DNA from: UBA1731 sp964567665
GTDB taxonomy: Bacteria > Verrucomicrobiota > Kiritimatiellia > RFP12 > UBA1067
DNA: 24,714 bases
Reading direction: 5' to 3'
Assembly (NCBI GenBank): GCA_964567665.1
Contig: CAZMNN010000038.1
Location: 1 to 24,714 of the forward strand
Shown here: positions 7,701 to 15,898 of the stretch, piece by piece
Layout of the letters: every line of letters begins with the position of its first letter
Numbering within the stretch: the stretch's first letter is position 1
Notes under the pieces: model-generated
What the model saw: the letters and a program-made list of their open reading frames with translations, nothing else
What the model was told of the DNA's origin: nothing
The model's database searches: none
Position numbers and translations under genes: made by a program

Positions 7701-7920
7701 ACGCCTCCGTAAGCGCGTCACGGGCCTTCACCGCACGAACGCCGCCAGTCGCAGCGAATTGAAATTGCGCAACTCCGTCAACGACAATCGCGATCGGATC
7801 GTGAAGCGGCGCCGCCCCTACCACAACATTTGCGAGGGCAGGATTGCGAAGCGGGTCTGCACCGTTCAGCGCAAGCGCAACCGCTGCAACTGCAACTGTA
7901 ATCATACATCTGCTGTTCAT
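4714..7920 (-). CDS. Secreted DUF4838 glycoside-hydrolase-like protein with CBM9-like domain
   Basis: A 1068-residue secreted protein; signal peptide about residues 1-20. Residues about 40-150 resemble the N-terminal domain of GH67/GH20-type enzymes, including the typical SGQTLWGADDFIERFLGARF stretch. Residues about 200-510 fit the DUF4838 domain, a barrel-like module of glycosidase-like proteins, with SDFIIMHEP, RYLTDEY and IGIFHEQGP as likely active-face loops. Residues about 603-790 look like a CBM9-like beta sandwich (ARIVIDGRDDEDDWKNAP, WKNDTVEFIV, WAVEFFIPF). The last 270 residues are a further beta-rich domain I cannot name. Substrate unknown; DUF4838 proteins are usually found with uronic-acid or complex-glycan degradation. 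ATG at 7920 has GGAG 8 bases upstream that overlaps the stop codon of the preceding gene, so the two are translationally coupled. It lacks the C-terminal tag of its partner. Confidence 0.85.
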   Translation of the reverse strand: MNSRCMITVAVAAVALALNGADPLRNPALANVVVGAAPLHDPIAIVVDGVAQFQFAATGGVRAVKARDALTEAFEKAGVRFMPGARRFTFRLADNGSATNEAFTVMTSADGVTISGQTLWGADDFIERFLGARFYYAGVDGEVHPEVRNLTLKPMSYSDSPRMRNRGGWPVEGEVLGSLKEMSHTLGAEITRNDWLKWRERNRAFNTSDFIIMHEPEPTRWSRYYADKVTNLIERSFFRRADGKLFHNFNDHMGNSYDVTSFDFVECLIETYRHYYSLPKAKRNSITGFRYLTDEYIVFGQTDTQPQLHEMQAVEVVKREGLITEKNIALGEPGWFSDVYARFYRRLAERIREEFPGKKLIVMPYQTYTYPPTQERFYPLPDNIEAGVCLGQMPRFVKNKAALEDAKRHLGGWRRALGGRPVQETWAYASANNAFAQACAFNYTGEFIREMGPLLGDIGIFHEQGPMSSKFPGHSTHALFHWELYVMERQIWDESFNVNAALDEYFDLMYGAAAADLKKFYGILTAAYEKFAVVNRNPNQLYPQKTLNDLERCLDDADRTAASCTERERARIKRFEMPFRREIKSHRARHAFTTPQTLANRTTARIVIDGRDDEDDWKNAPLADVCRSDGSGEPPQFAPTVRLLWNDGGIYGCVVQTNDARMSEASLWKNDTVEFIVAPGLGKERYYQVAFDAKGRIFTQRRVLKPIPQQSDLNWKAPGMKCRTRECGKGWAVEFFIPFAAYENPPPRPYDSWNYLVTYTKLSEPQEMVSTSSTLGNNLVPDRYGVMKFLGRKTLASAAPPYADTRKYRGYRENDHVYEASVLLKNDVGFYGMELMTYKPDRNGETDTFFFLSSPRYYGGFGSSSCRFLRMNVNGIALDRLYPAPDALRRSKAGNPVWKLNFDGAGVDVEASRKPGDSLLYLTFSRAQESVTQVTNACVSLECFISAYDRQERYDRFCRTSRRNLGMHKGRHTAHRIVETDGFLFLADHVLDGTAEDRGNGPSYVKLPEDWSGIERCELDMQKTYWCGVRFHLKKDFAPFTVGILQTQNRISNAECEKLLGIEQMQRH

Positions 7921-7931
7921 GTGACCATCTC

Positions 7932-10900
7932 CTATCTTATCCCTATCACGAACCCTCTTTCATGCCATTCGCTTCGCTTTACAAGCGTGACGTTGCCTAC
8001 GATCGATCCTTCGAACGATGTGTCGTCGTCCCCGACAACAATCCGCGCAGACCCGACTGACGGTGCGTTTATTGAGGAAAATCCGGAGAGGGACGAAATC
8101 TGCGTAGTGCCGCGCCTGACATCGAGCGCAAGTCCCGTTCCGTCCTGCCCTTCAACCGACCCAAGCGTCACCATTCCCCGGCCGGCGAGGCGCAATACGC
8201 CAACGCCGTGGATTCTGTTCGTAAGCGATACATTCTCTTTGCCGTTGAAGAAGACAAGCGTTCCGTCATCAAGCATCACGTCCCCCGTACCGACAGTTCC
8301 GCTTGCCTCGATTTTCAGGACTGAGCGGACGACCTCAGTTCCGCCAGTGTACGAATTCGCTCCTGAGAATACAATCTCAGAGACACCGACGGCGTTCGTT
8401 GTGTTCCAGACCTGAACCCTGTCACCTGATATCTCGCCGGAGACAAGACCGCTCACCCCGTCTCCAATGGCGCTGATCCTCAATGGGGCGTAGGCCTCAA
8501 CATCCCCTGCGATTTCGCCGTCCTCCGTAAACGTTATCGCGCCTCTGCTGTCGCCAAGGCCCCCGCTTGACTGAATACGCAGCCGCGTACCCCATCCGGC
8601 TGCCTTTATTCTGTTCGATATCTTCACGCCTTTCGTCCCCATCCACAGTCCGCCGCCGCCAAGTTCGCCGTCCGCAAGATAGACCTCACCTACACCAAGC
8701 GAATTGTCGCCGCACGGCCTTACGATTGCGCCCTTCACCGTCGTTCCGCCTGAATACGACTGCTCGCCGACCATGTCAAGCGCATTCCCCCACTCGCCAT
8801 TCAGCGGCGCCATTACGGTGATTGCGTTGTCTGATGCGATCTTCGCCGAGATTCTTGATGGCCACAGCCCATTCGATGGCTGGCTCACCACGACAAGTCC
8901 CTTGCCGCCGCTGAACGCAAGAGTACCGTCACCTGCGATATGTGCGGGGCTGGTGTACTGATCATTTTGCATAAGCAGTGCCGGGACGCCGGTTCCGTCG
9001 CCGATGGTGAGCCGCGCTCCTTCCGCTATCGTGACCACACCTGCATCGCCATTTGTTTCATGCGGATAGCAGCCGTTCACCTTGAGTGCGGCAACGGCCG
9101 CGTCAGACGCAAGCGTCAGCGGCTCGGCGGACACAATGGCCGTTGAATTGACGCCACCACCGAACCCTTCGACATATTCGGAGAACTTGCGGAAGCCAAG
9201 CTCAGTGTCGTACGATGCGAAGCACAGGGTTTTCGCGGTTGACACCACCACAGGGGCGACAACGCGCCCGTCTGCCGTCTGCGCAGGGACAGATGCAGCC
9301 TTTACAGTTCCGCCCATCGAATCCTGTCTGTCCACGATGAACAGCGCACCACCATCTTCGGCGACGATTTCGCCAAGCTCGAAATTATGGGCTGCTGATA
9401 CCGATGAGGTATAGTCCCGCAACACGAGCGTAGCCGCCCCGTTGAAGCGGAACTTTCCGCCAGTGCCGAGCTTGACGGTCATCGGCTCCTCAACTCCAAG
9501 CACGACGAATTTAGACGACCCCATCCTCATGTCTCCCGATCCGAACATTGGAAGCGACGTGCCGATGGCCTGCAGCGGAGATTCAATCCAATCCGAACTG
9601 CGGTTGTAGATGCGGAGAACTCCATCCTGACAATCGAAAAGTCCGTTGATGAGCCATGGCGTCGTTACGTCAAGGAATCCGCCACCGGTTACAAGCACAC
9701 CACCATCGCGCTCAACATCTGGAGCAGTCTCAAACGGCGCTGAGAAGCACCAGCGGTAGCTCGGGCAGTCGGCATACCAGTCTTGGGTATCGAAATCGAT
9801 ATGCAGCCCTTTCTCGCCAACCTGCATCCGCAACTCCGGAGTTGTTGCCCTTACGCCATACACAATGCCGGCAGAACGTCCGGAATAGAGAAGTTTCACG
9901 CCGTCAAACCTTGCGACCGCCGGTGAATCCGCCGTTGCGGTCGCATTTCCCTTGCGCGGATAATCAACTCCTCCGGTCTGGATGACGGTGCAATCGGAAA
10001 AGCGATTGGTGATTGCATAACGCCCAGACGTGACAACCGTCGCGCCATTCTCCGCCTCGAACAGCCTCGCGGCGTTGTTGTTTTCGTTTATCGTGAACCC
10101 GACAGGATGACGCACCTTGCCGTAGTACGCGACATCTCCGCCGGCAACATATGCTCCGCTTACGCAAAACTGCGACCCCTGCCGAAGATACAGTCCGTAG
10201 CCGCCGATCCGCAGACTGCCGCCAGATATCCTGAACGGACTATCCACCATCAGGGTTGAGAGATTGTTGACCGCCCTTCCGTCCAAATCGAGATTCCTGA
10301 ATTCAAGGCCGCCTCCGTACACATGCACAGCGCCACGCGAATAGATGCCGTTCGAGATCACCGTCTCACTATCGGCAGGTGCGGCAAAACTCGTGATGCC
10401 CGTTGGTGAGCATATCATCCATGCCTCAGGATTGAGCGAAATCCAACCTGCTGCCGTACTGTCACCATAAGTGACGCCTGCCCCTTCTACATGAAGAGTT
10501 CCAGTCCAGCCGCTGAGGTCTGTCCCAGTTCCAAGAGCCTTTCCGACAAGTATGCCGCCATCCGCGAGATAAATCTCGCCCCCGCCTACTATCTTCTCAC
10601 ATTCGGCGGACGCTCTATTCGAAAAGCGCATCAACGATCCGTTTTCAAGTTCAAGCGTCGCCACTGCGCTTAAACGTGACGGATACCGGTAGTTGAGCGT
10701 TGCGCCTGATTTGACAAACACGTTCGAGATTGTGGAAAGCGCATTTCCTGTCCCACTGGGGCAGAGCGTGTTGAGCATGTTTACCGTCCCATCTTCAACG
10801 GCAAATGTCGTTGGGCATATTCCATATCCTCCAAACCAGTTGCTGCCGCACTTGTTGAACACTCCTTTGCCGCGCTTTACGAGAAGCGGCTTGGTCGAGC

Positions 10901-11300
10901 CGTCCGTCAGATACAGACCGGTGACAATATTGTTTGAGATCGTTCCGGTCGCCTGCTCGTCCACGAAGATCTCCGTCTCCTCTCCGCTGTTGTAGAGGTA
11001 TATCTGGTTCTTCGCTATATGTATCGTCGTCTCGCCGCTCAGGAACCTGAACCCGCGGCAGGACGAATATGAGAAATTCTGTTCCGAATCATATCCCACA
11101 CTGATGACATTCAGCACACGCCCCTCGCCTGGATTGAACACGGCGGTATCTTTGGAGCCTGGCTTGCTTCCTCCCTCCCAGTTTGCGCCATCCTCCCAGT
11201 AGCCGCCATCATCGCCGATCCACACTATATCCGCCGCCAACGCGACAGAAGCGAATGCCGCCACAAACGCAAAAACGCACCTTGAAGTCATGTTCATCAT
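7932..11300 (-). CDS. Large secreted autotransporter-type beta-strand-repeat (PATR) protein with C-terminal GFVIGIR tag
   Basis: A 1122-residue exported protein; signal peptide MMNMTSRCVFAFVAAFASVALA. It opens with a WIGDDGGYWEDGANWEGG segment typical of PATR proteins. The body is Gly-, Ser-, Val- and Asn-rich beta structure. Autotransporter-associated beta-strand repeats are visible near the C-terminal third (SYSGGTTVKGAIVRPCGDNS, NSYTGGTEVVRSVLKIEASG). No autotransporter barrel follows: the protein stops at KRSEWHERGFVIGIR. The last seven residues match the ends of two other large proteins of this window, so they may be a sorting or anchoring tag. The role is inferred as a surface scaffold or glycan-binding adhesin working with the downstream DUF4838 protein, whose start is 11 bases after this stop. 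The start has AAAGG 6 bases upstream; a second in-frame ATG follows directly. Confidence 0.88.
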   Translation of the reverse strand: MMNMTSRCVFAFVAAFASVALAADIVWIGDDGGYWEDGANWEGGSKPGSKDTAVFNPGEGRVLNVISVGYDSEQNFSYSSCRGFRFLSGETTIHIAKNQIYLYNSGEETEIFVDEQATGTISNNIVTGLYLTDGSTKPLLVKRGKGVFNKCGSNWFGGYGICPTTFAVEDGTVNMLNTLCPSGTGNALSTISNVFVKSGATLNYRYPSRLSAVATLELENGSLMRFSNRASAECEKIVGGGEIYLADGGILVGKALGTGTDLSGWTGTLHVEGAGVTYGDSTAAGWISLNPEAWMICSPTGITSFAAPADSETVISNGIYSRGAVHVYGGGLEFRNLDLDGRAVNNLSTLMVDSPFRISGGSLRIGGYGLYLRQGSQFCVSGAYVAGGDVAYYGKVRHPVGFTINENNNAARLFEAENGATVVTSGRYAITNRFSDCTVIQTGGVDYPRKGNATATADSPAVARFDGVKLLYSGRSAGIVYGVRATTPELRMQVGEKGLHIDFDTQDWYADCPSYRWCFSAPFETAPDVERDGGVLVTGGGFLDVTTPWLINGLFDCQDGVLRIYNRSSDWIESPLQAIGTSLPMFGSGDMRMGSSKFVVLGVEEPMTVKLGTGGKFRFNGAATLVLRDYTSSVSAAHNFELGEIVAEDGGALFIVDRQDSMGGTVKAASVPAQTADGRVVAPVVVSTAKTLCFASYDTELGFRKFSEYVEGFGGGVNSTAIVSAEPLTLASDAAVAALKVNGCYPHETNGDAGVVTIAEGARLTIGDGTGVPALLMQNDQYTSPAHIAGDGTLAFSGGKGLVVVSQPSNGLWPSRISAKIASDNAITVMAPLNGEWGNALDMVGEQSYSGGTTVKGAIVRPCGDNSLGVGEVYLADGELGGGGLWMGTKGVKISNRIKAAGWGTRLRIQSSGGLGDSRGAITFTEDGEIAGDVEAYAPLRISAIGDGVSGLVSGEISGDRVQVWNTTNAVGVSEIVFSGANSYTGGTEVVRSVLKIEASGTVGTGDVMLDDGTLVFFNGKENVSLTNRIHGVGVLRLAGRGMVTLGSVEGQDGTGLALDVRRGTTQISSLSGFSSINAPSVGSARIVVGDDDTSFEGSIVGNVTLVKRSEWHERGFVIGIR

Positions 11301-11355
11301 TTACAACCTTTCTGCCTTTGGCCGTTTTGAGATACAACTCGCTCAATTGGTGTTA

Positions 11356-11385
11356 ATAGTATCAAATATATTTTTTTTTTCTCAA
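11356..11385 (-). promoter_or_regulatory. Promoter of module 1 with A-tract spacer
   Basis: On the minus strand TTGAGA (11380-11385) and TACTAT (11356-11361) are 18 bases apart. The spacer is filled by an A run of ten (the first A belongs to the -35 box) followed by TATATTTGA. The predicted leader is about 50 bases. It is divergent from the promoter at 11478-11511. Confidence 0.55.
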
Positions 11386-11477
11386 GTGGTCTTATGCATC
11401 GCCTGATTCAATTCTTTGCAAGCGCAAATCCCCGCGTCTCAGCCAAACAATGCACAGTCTGCATCTTTTTTGCCGCA

Positions 11478-11523
11478 TTGTCATCCATACCTTAAATCCA
11501 TATGCTATAATCGTTTTTTTTTT
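11478..11523 (+). promoter_or_regulatory. Promoter of module 2 with T10 run at the start point
   Basis: A perfect TATAAT lies at 11506-11511. The nearest -35-like word, TTGTCA (11478-11483), is 22 bases away, longer than usual. Ten T occupy 11514-11523, exactly where transcription should begin (about 11518). The ribosome binding site GGAG (11536-11539) and ATG (11546) follow. Confidence 0.5.
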
Positions 11524-11545
11524 ATGCCGTACAACGGAGAAAAGT

Positions 11546-13990
11546 ATGTTAAAGAACCATCTGTTTCCTTGCGCACTTGCGGCGCTCGCAATGAACCTGG
11601 CATCGGCCGCAGACTACTACGTAGCAAGTGACGGGAATGACGACAACGACGGCCTTTCCGCCGAAACTCCGCTTCTCACCATCGACAAGGCAATCTCGCT
11701 GGCTGGCCCTTCGACGAACATCTACGTAGCCCCCGGCGCATATCAGACCACATCACAGTACGGCGCGAACCTCACCGCCAATCTGATTGGATGCGGCGCA
11801 ACACGCGATGGCGTTATCATACAGTCTGCCGGAGAACACAGGACGCTGCGCACCGCCTCAACGGCGTTCGTCTCAAACCTCACCATCATAGGCAACGCCG
11901 ACTGGAAGGCGGACAAGGGTGGCGCAGTTGAAATGACGGGCGGAACGATTGTGGACTGCGTAATCTCAAACGGAACCGCCAGTTCAAACAACAGTCAATC
12001 TGGCGGCAACCTCTACATGAACAACAATGCCGTCGTCATGCGTTGCGACATAGTGGGCGGCAGCGCAACGAACCGGGGCGGCAACGTATATCTCAATTCC
12101 GGAACGCTGAATGGCTGCACGATACGCGACGGCTGGTCGTCCAACGTCGGCGGCAACCTCTATGTCTACAACGGCACAATCACAAACTGTACGATCAGCG
12201 GCGGCATATCCGTCGGTGACGGCGGCAACGTGAGAATGCACAGCGGCTCGCCACTGCTCATCGACTGCATTGTCTCGAACGGCACGATCACGGCCAATGA
12301 CAAGAAGGGCGCGAATGTGTACATGGACGGCAGCGCAAGACTTATGAGATGCCGCCTCACTGGCGGCGCCAACACGAGCGGATATAATTCCGGGAGCGTC
12401 TGCGCCTACAGCGAATCAGCCGTAATCGACAGCTGTCTCATCAAGCAGAGCGAAGTCGGCGGCATACTGTACGGGAAGAATGCAAAAGTGTGCCTTTCAA
12501 CCATTGTTGACAACCAGGAATATGGGATGTGGAACTGGTCACAGAGACCACGTCTCTACAGCTGCGTAATCTTCGGAAACGGATCCGAAAGAGATTGGTC
12601 GGGGGACTCTCCGACAAAATATGACGATTCGGACGTTCGCGGCTGCGCCGCTCCCGAAACGGTTGCATGGTCTGGCTCATACAACACCACGGTCATCGAC
12701 GAGACCGCCTTTGCCGACTACGCAAACGGCGACTACCGTCCTGCGACGGGATCGCCGCTGATCGATGCAGGATGCACCGACACCGGATGCTTCTACGGCG
12801 ACCGTGACATCGACGGAAACATCCGGTTAGTGAAGGCCGCAGACATCGGATGCCACGAAGCGCAGACCTCCACCATCGGCAACATGGTATGGGTGAACGC
12901 GAACGCAACGCCAAAGGTTCCGTACGACACGACCGAAACCGGACTGCGCTCCGTCTCCGAGGCGGTGAACGTGCTGAAATCCACAGACGGCGGCATCGTG
13001 AATGTCGCGCCGGGAACATACAGCATATCTGCGCAGATCACAATCGCGACAAACACCGCCGTAATCGGACACGGAAATACGCCCGAAGCCGTTGTGGTGA
13101 GGCAGACATCCGTCGCAAAGAGCGGAAACCAGTACTGCCGGGTGTTTGAGGTTGTCGGCAAAGACGCCACCGTCGCAAACCTCACGATGGAGAACGGGAC
13201 CGTCTACAACCAGAACGGCGGCAACCTGAGAATCACAACCGGCATCGTGTCGAACTGTGTGATTCGCGGCGGCACTGTGACGGCCGACGGTGGCAACGCC
13301 GCCGGCGCCGGAGTGGAACTTGGAGCGCAGGGGCTTGTTACGCACTGCTGGATAACGAACAACACATGCATCGGCACCAGTTCAGATGCGAGTTCCAGAG
13401 GCGGAGCGGTCTTCTGGCCGTACAATTCAAAAGGCGGTCTCCGCAACTCGCTTGTCGCATACAACATATACCGTCCATCGAATGACAATGTTCGCGGTGC
13501 GGCGGGACTGATGCTCTTCGGCGGGAACGATACCGCAGTGATAGAGAACTGCACAGTGGCATCAAATGTTGTAGAAGGAAGCGTAGACACCGCAGCGGGT
13601 GCCACAAGCCATTCATCATGGTATACCACCTTCCGAAATTGTGTGTTTGCCGGGAATCGCGAAACCAATCCTGACCGGATCTCCAGCGTATATTTCATCG
13701 AGGAGACGAAGGTGTACAACTGCGTTGCGGATGTCGCCCCGTCACTCAACGTGAAATACCACGCCGACTCCACTGCGTTCACAATCGGCCCAGTCGCGCA
13801 GATGTTCCGCGATTCCGCAGAAATCAAGTTCATGCCGCTTCCCGGCGGTCTTCTCTACAACCACGGAGCCGCACCGACGCACAACGCATCGACAGACCTG
13901 GCAGGGGCTCCAAGGATTGCGTTCAATACAGTTGACATCGGATGCTACGAAAGCCGCCACCGTCCGATGTTCGTGATAACCATACGCTAA
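11546..13990 (+). CDS. Secreted duplicated beta-helix protein with choice-of-anchor Q domain and C-terminal MFVITIR tag
   Basis: The start is ATG 11546, with GGAG 6 bases upstream; an in-frame ATG at 11450 lies before the promoter and is rejected. The protein has 814 residues with signal peptide MLKNHLFPCALAALAMNLASA. Two copies of one architecture follow (about 22-440 and 441-805): an opening of the type DYYVASDGNDDNDGLSAETP, then right-handed parallel beta-helix coils, then a choice-of-anchor Q-like end (GDYRPATGSPLIDAG to DIGCHEA; and LAGAPRIAFNTVDIGCYE). Coils at residues 153-282 repeat GGN[LV]Y and a Cys at fixed positions. After the second copy comes RHRPMFVITIR, matching the tails of two PATR proteins here. 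Choice-of-anchor domains are known to precede various sorting signals, which supports the tag idea. It probably binds or displays at the cell surface; it lies 18 bases ahead of the GH50-like gene. Confidence 0.88.
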   Translation: MLKNHLFPCALAALAMNLASAADYYVASDGNDDNDGLSAETPLLTIDKAISLAGPSTNIYVAPGAYQTTSQYGANLTANLIGCGATRDGVIIQSAGEHRTLRTASTAFVSNLTIIGNADWKADKGGAVEMTGGTIVDCVISNGTASSNNSQSGGNLYMNNNAVVMRCDIVGGSATNRGGNVYLNSGTLNGCTIRDGWSSNVGGNLYVYNGTITNCTISGGISVGDGGNVRMHSGSPLLIDCIVSNGTITANDKKGANVYMDGSARLMRCRLTGGANTSGYNSGSVCAYSESAVIDSCLIKQSEVGGILYGKNAKVCLSTIVDNQEYGMWNWSQRPRLYSCVIFGNGSERDWSGDSPTKYDDSDVRGCAAPETVAWSGSYNTTVIDETAFADYANGDYRPATGSPLIDAGCTDTGCFYGDRDIDGNIRLVKAADIGCHEAQTSTIGNMVWVNANATPKVPYDTTETGLRSVSEAVNVLKSTDGGIVNVAPGTYSISAQITIATNTAVIGHGNTPEAVVVRQTSVAKSGNQYCRVFEVVGKDATVANLTMENGTVYNQNGGNLRITTGIVSNCVIRGGTVTADGGNAAGAGVELGAQGLVTHCWITNNTCIGTSSDASSRGGAVFWPYNSKGGLRNSLVAYNIYRPSNDNVRGAAGLMLFGGNDTAVIENCTVASNVVEGSVDTAAGATSHSSWYTTFRNCVFAGNRETNPDRISSVYFIEETKVYNCVADVAPSLNVKYHADSTAFTIGPVAQMFRDSAEIKFMPLPGGLLYNHGAAPTHNASTDLAGAPRIAFNTVDIGCYESRHRPMFVITIR
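12002..12391 (+). repeat. Five degenerate coil repeats with a Cys ladder
   Basis: Within the beta-helix protein, units of about 23-29 residues begin GGNLYM, GGNVYL, GGNLYV, GGNVRM and GANVYM. Each carries Cys in VMRCDI, LNGCTI, ITNCTI, LIDCIV and LMRCRL respectively. In a parallel beta-helix such residues stack on one face. Confidence 0.7.
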
Positions 13991-14008
13991 GCTGGAGCGC
14001 AGACACGA

Positions 14009-15898
14009 ATGGGACAGCCTGCAATCTTTGCGTCAATCGCCGCGCTGGCGTTTCAGGCCTGCGCCGTATGTCCTTCGCTGAACGAGTTCTCGCCGGTCCA
14101 CAAGGTTCGCGTGAGCGGATGCGGAGATAATTCCGTGCGGGTTGTCTTCGACAGCGCAGAGTGGGATTCGGGAATCGCGTGGAAATGCGCGGACGGAGCC
14201 GACTTCTCACAGGGAAAGTTCCTTGCGGTTGACGTGGAGAACCTTTCAAAGGATCGGCAGAGCCGCCTTACCATGCACGTCTCCGCCGGCCGAACCGAGG
14301 GAGACTCAGGCGACCACGCAACGGCGATCGCGAAGCGCAACAGATCCGTGAACACCGGGATCGCGCTGAACCCCGGAGAACGCGGAACGATGAAGCTGCA
14401 GCTCATGCATCCATCGATATACGGTGCGCCGACAGGCATGAAAGGCCCGTACGTCATAGATACGAAGCACGTCACAAAAATCGAGTTCAAGATGCAGTGG
14501 CCGTTCGAGGATGAAATCGCCGAACTCGCAGACATGAAGTTGTCGAATCTCAGACTTGAGGGTGAGCCTGACGGCAACCGACGTGTCAACCCAAAGAAAT
14601 ACGCGCCATTCGTCGACCGGTACGGGCAGTTCGTCCACGATGACTGGAACTTTAAAATCCATTCCGATACGCAGCTGCATGGCGACCTTGCGGCCGAACT
14701 CAAGCACCTGAAACCGCAACCGCTTTCGTGGAACCGCTACGGCGGTTGGGCGGACGGTCCGAAGCTGAAAGCAACCGGGAACTTCCGCGTCGCAAGACAC
14801 GGCGGCAAGTGGTGGCTCGTGACGCCCGATGGCAGACTCTTCTTCTCCGTGGGGCTTGACGTGACGAGAACCATGACGGACATCACGGACGGCAGCCGTC
14901 ATCCCGACTGGTATGTGCGCGATGTTCCGCCTGACGGAAAGATTCCGTTTACGATATGGAACCTTGAAAGGAAGTTCGGCAAACGGGATTTTGCGTCCGA
15001 ATACTTCGACTTCGTCCTGCGCCGTTTCGATTCGTGGGGATTGAACACGATAGGCAACTGGAGTGCCCCGGAGCTTACGATGCTTTCACGGAAGCCGTAC
15101 GTGATATCGGTGCTGGAGCGGGCGAAGGGCGTGAAGCGTCATCCGAAGTTCCACATCTACGACTTCTCAGATCCGTCGTTTGAAATGAACTTCAGGGCAG
15201 CGATACGCGAACGGTTTGCGTCGGAGCCATCGCTGCGGCACGCCGCGACTGATCCGATGTGCATAGGCTTCTTTGTGGACAATGAACTGCAGTTCCAGAA
15301 GTGGATTCCGAGCGTCGGAGCAGAGGTTGCGGAACCTTGCCTTGAACTGTACTTCAGGATATGCCGCGAAGAGCTTTCAAGGGCTGCGCCGGGGAAACTA
15401 TACCTCGGAAGCCGCTTCGTTGGATTCCGTCAGCCAGGAATCCTGTGGCGCACGGCGGCGCGTCACTGCGACGTAATCACGGTGAACGCATACGCAAACT
15501 CCGTGTACAACCTTTCGTCAAAGATGTTCGATAACGGTCAGGAGCGTCCGATACTCGTGGGCGAGTTTCATTTCGGATGCTACGACCGAGGGATGTTCAA
15601 GCCAGGACTTGCGCCGGTGTGGAACCAGAAGGAACGCGCAAGAAGCTATGAACGGTTTGTCGAAGGATGCCTTGAGCATCCGCTGATCGTCGGCTGCCAC
15701 TGGTTCCAGTACCGCGACCAGCCGCTGCTTGGACGCGGAGACGGCGAAGCGTACGAAATCGGATTCGTGGACGTCTGCGACCGTCCTTATCCTAACCTCT
15801 GCCGCGCCGCCCGCAGGATCGGCGAATCGCTCTACGATAAGCGGTGGCGCGGCGCATGGAGCAGCCGCACAGCCACCGCGCCGGCTCAGCCGAAGTAG
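14009..15898 (+). CDS. Secreted GH50-like (beta-agarase-like) glycoside hydrolase
   Basis: A 629-residue protein with an N-terminal signal (about residues 1-19). Residues about 35-190 form a beta-sandwich, carbohydrate-binding-like domain. Residues about 205-610 are a GH-A-type barrel with stretches typical of GH50 and annotated beta-agarases: YGGWADGPKLKATGNFRV, GGKWWLVTPDGRLFFSVG, DSWGLNTIGNWS. Candidate acid/base is E426 in FFVDNE, and candidate nucleophile is E519 in ILVGEFHFG. The two are closer together than I recall for characterised agarases, so the exact family and substrate (agar-type galactan or another beta-glycan) remain open. The gene follows the beta-helix gene by 18 bases and uses GGAG 11 bases before ATG. 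Its end overlaps the end of the convergent aspartate kinase gene by 13 bases. It has no C-terminal tag. Confidence 0.82.
   Translation: MGQPAIFASIAALAFQACAVCPSLNEFSPVHKVRVSGCGDNSVRVVFDSAEWDSGIAWKCADGADFSQGKFLAVDVENLSKDRQSRLTMHVSAGRTEGDSGDHATAIAKRNRSVNTGIALNPGERGTMKLQLMHPSIYGAPTGMKGPYVIDTKHVTKIEFKMQWPFEDEIAELADMKLSNLRLEGEPDGNRRVNPKKYAPFVDRYGQFVHDDWNFKIHSDTQLHGDLAAELKHLKPQPLSWNRYGGWADGPKLKATGNFRVARHGGKWWLVTPDGRLFFSVGLDVTRTMTDITDGSRHPDWYVRDVPPDGKIPFTIWNLERKFGKRDFASEYFDFVLRRFDSWGLNTIGNWSAPELTMLSRKPYVISVLERAKGVKRHPKFHIYDFSDPSFEMNFRAAIRERFASEPSLRHAATDPMCIGFFVDNELQFQKWIPSVGAEVAEPCLELYFRICREELSRAAPGKLYLGSRFVGFRQPGILWRTAARHCDVITVNAYANSVYNLSSKMFDNGQERPILVGEFHFGCYDRGMFKPGLAPVWNQKERARSYERFVEGCLEHPLIVGCHWFQYRDQPLLGRGDGEAYEIGFVDVCDRPYPNLCRAARRIGESLYDKRWRGAWSSRTATAPAQPK

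Noticed and set aside
7935..7955. C-terminal tag read as a BAM beta-signal, PEP-CTERM, LPXTG or type IX signal
   Set aside because: The tail ends in Arg rather than an aromatic residue, has no PEP or LPXTG motif, no transmembrane helix and no Ig-like type IX domain.
6478..8415. A 645-codon plus-strand open frame
   Set aside because: It lies antisense across the DUF4838 gene and the end of the PATR gene, has no ribosome site or domain, and is Arg/His/Cys-rich as expected for a frame shadow.
11450..11545. Longer start for the beta-helix protein at ATG 11450
   Set aside because: It lies upstream of the TATAAT box at 11506-11511 and would hide the clear signal peptide that begins at 11546 behind its own ribosome site.
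14009..14065. Lipobox in the GH50-like protein (FQAC)
   Set aside because: Gln at the position two before Cys and Phe at three before do not fit the usual lipobox; an ordinary signal peptide is as likely.
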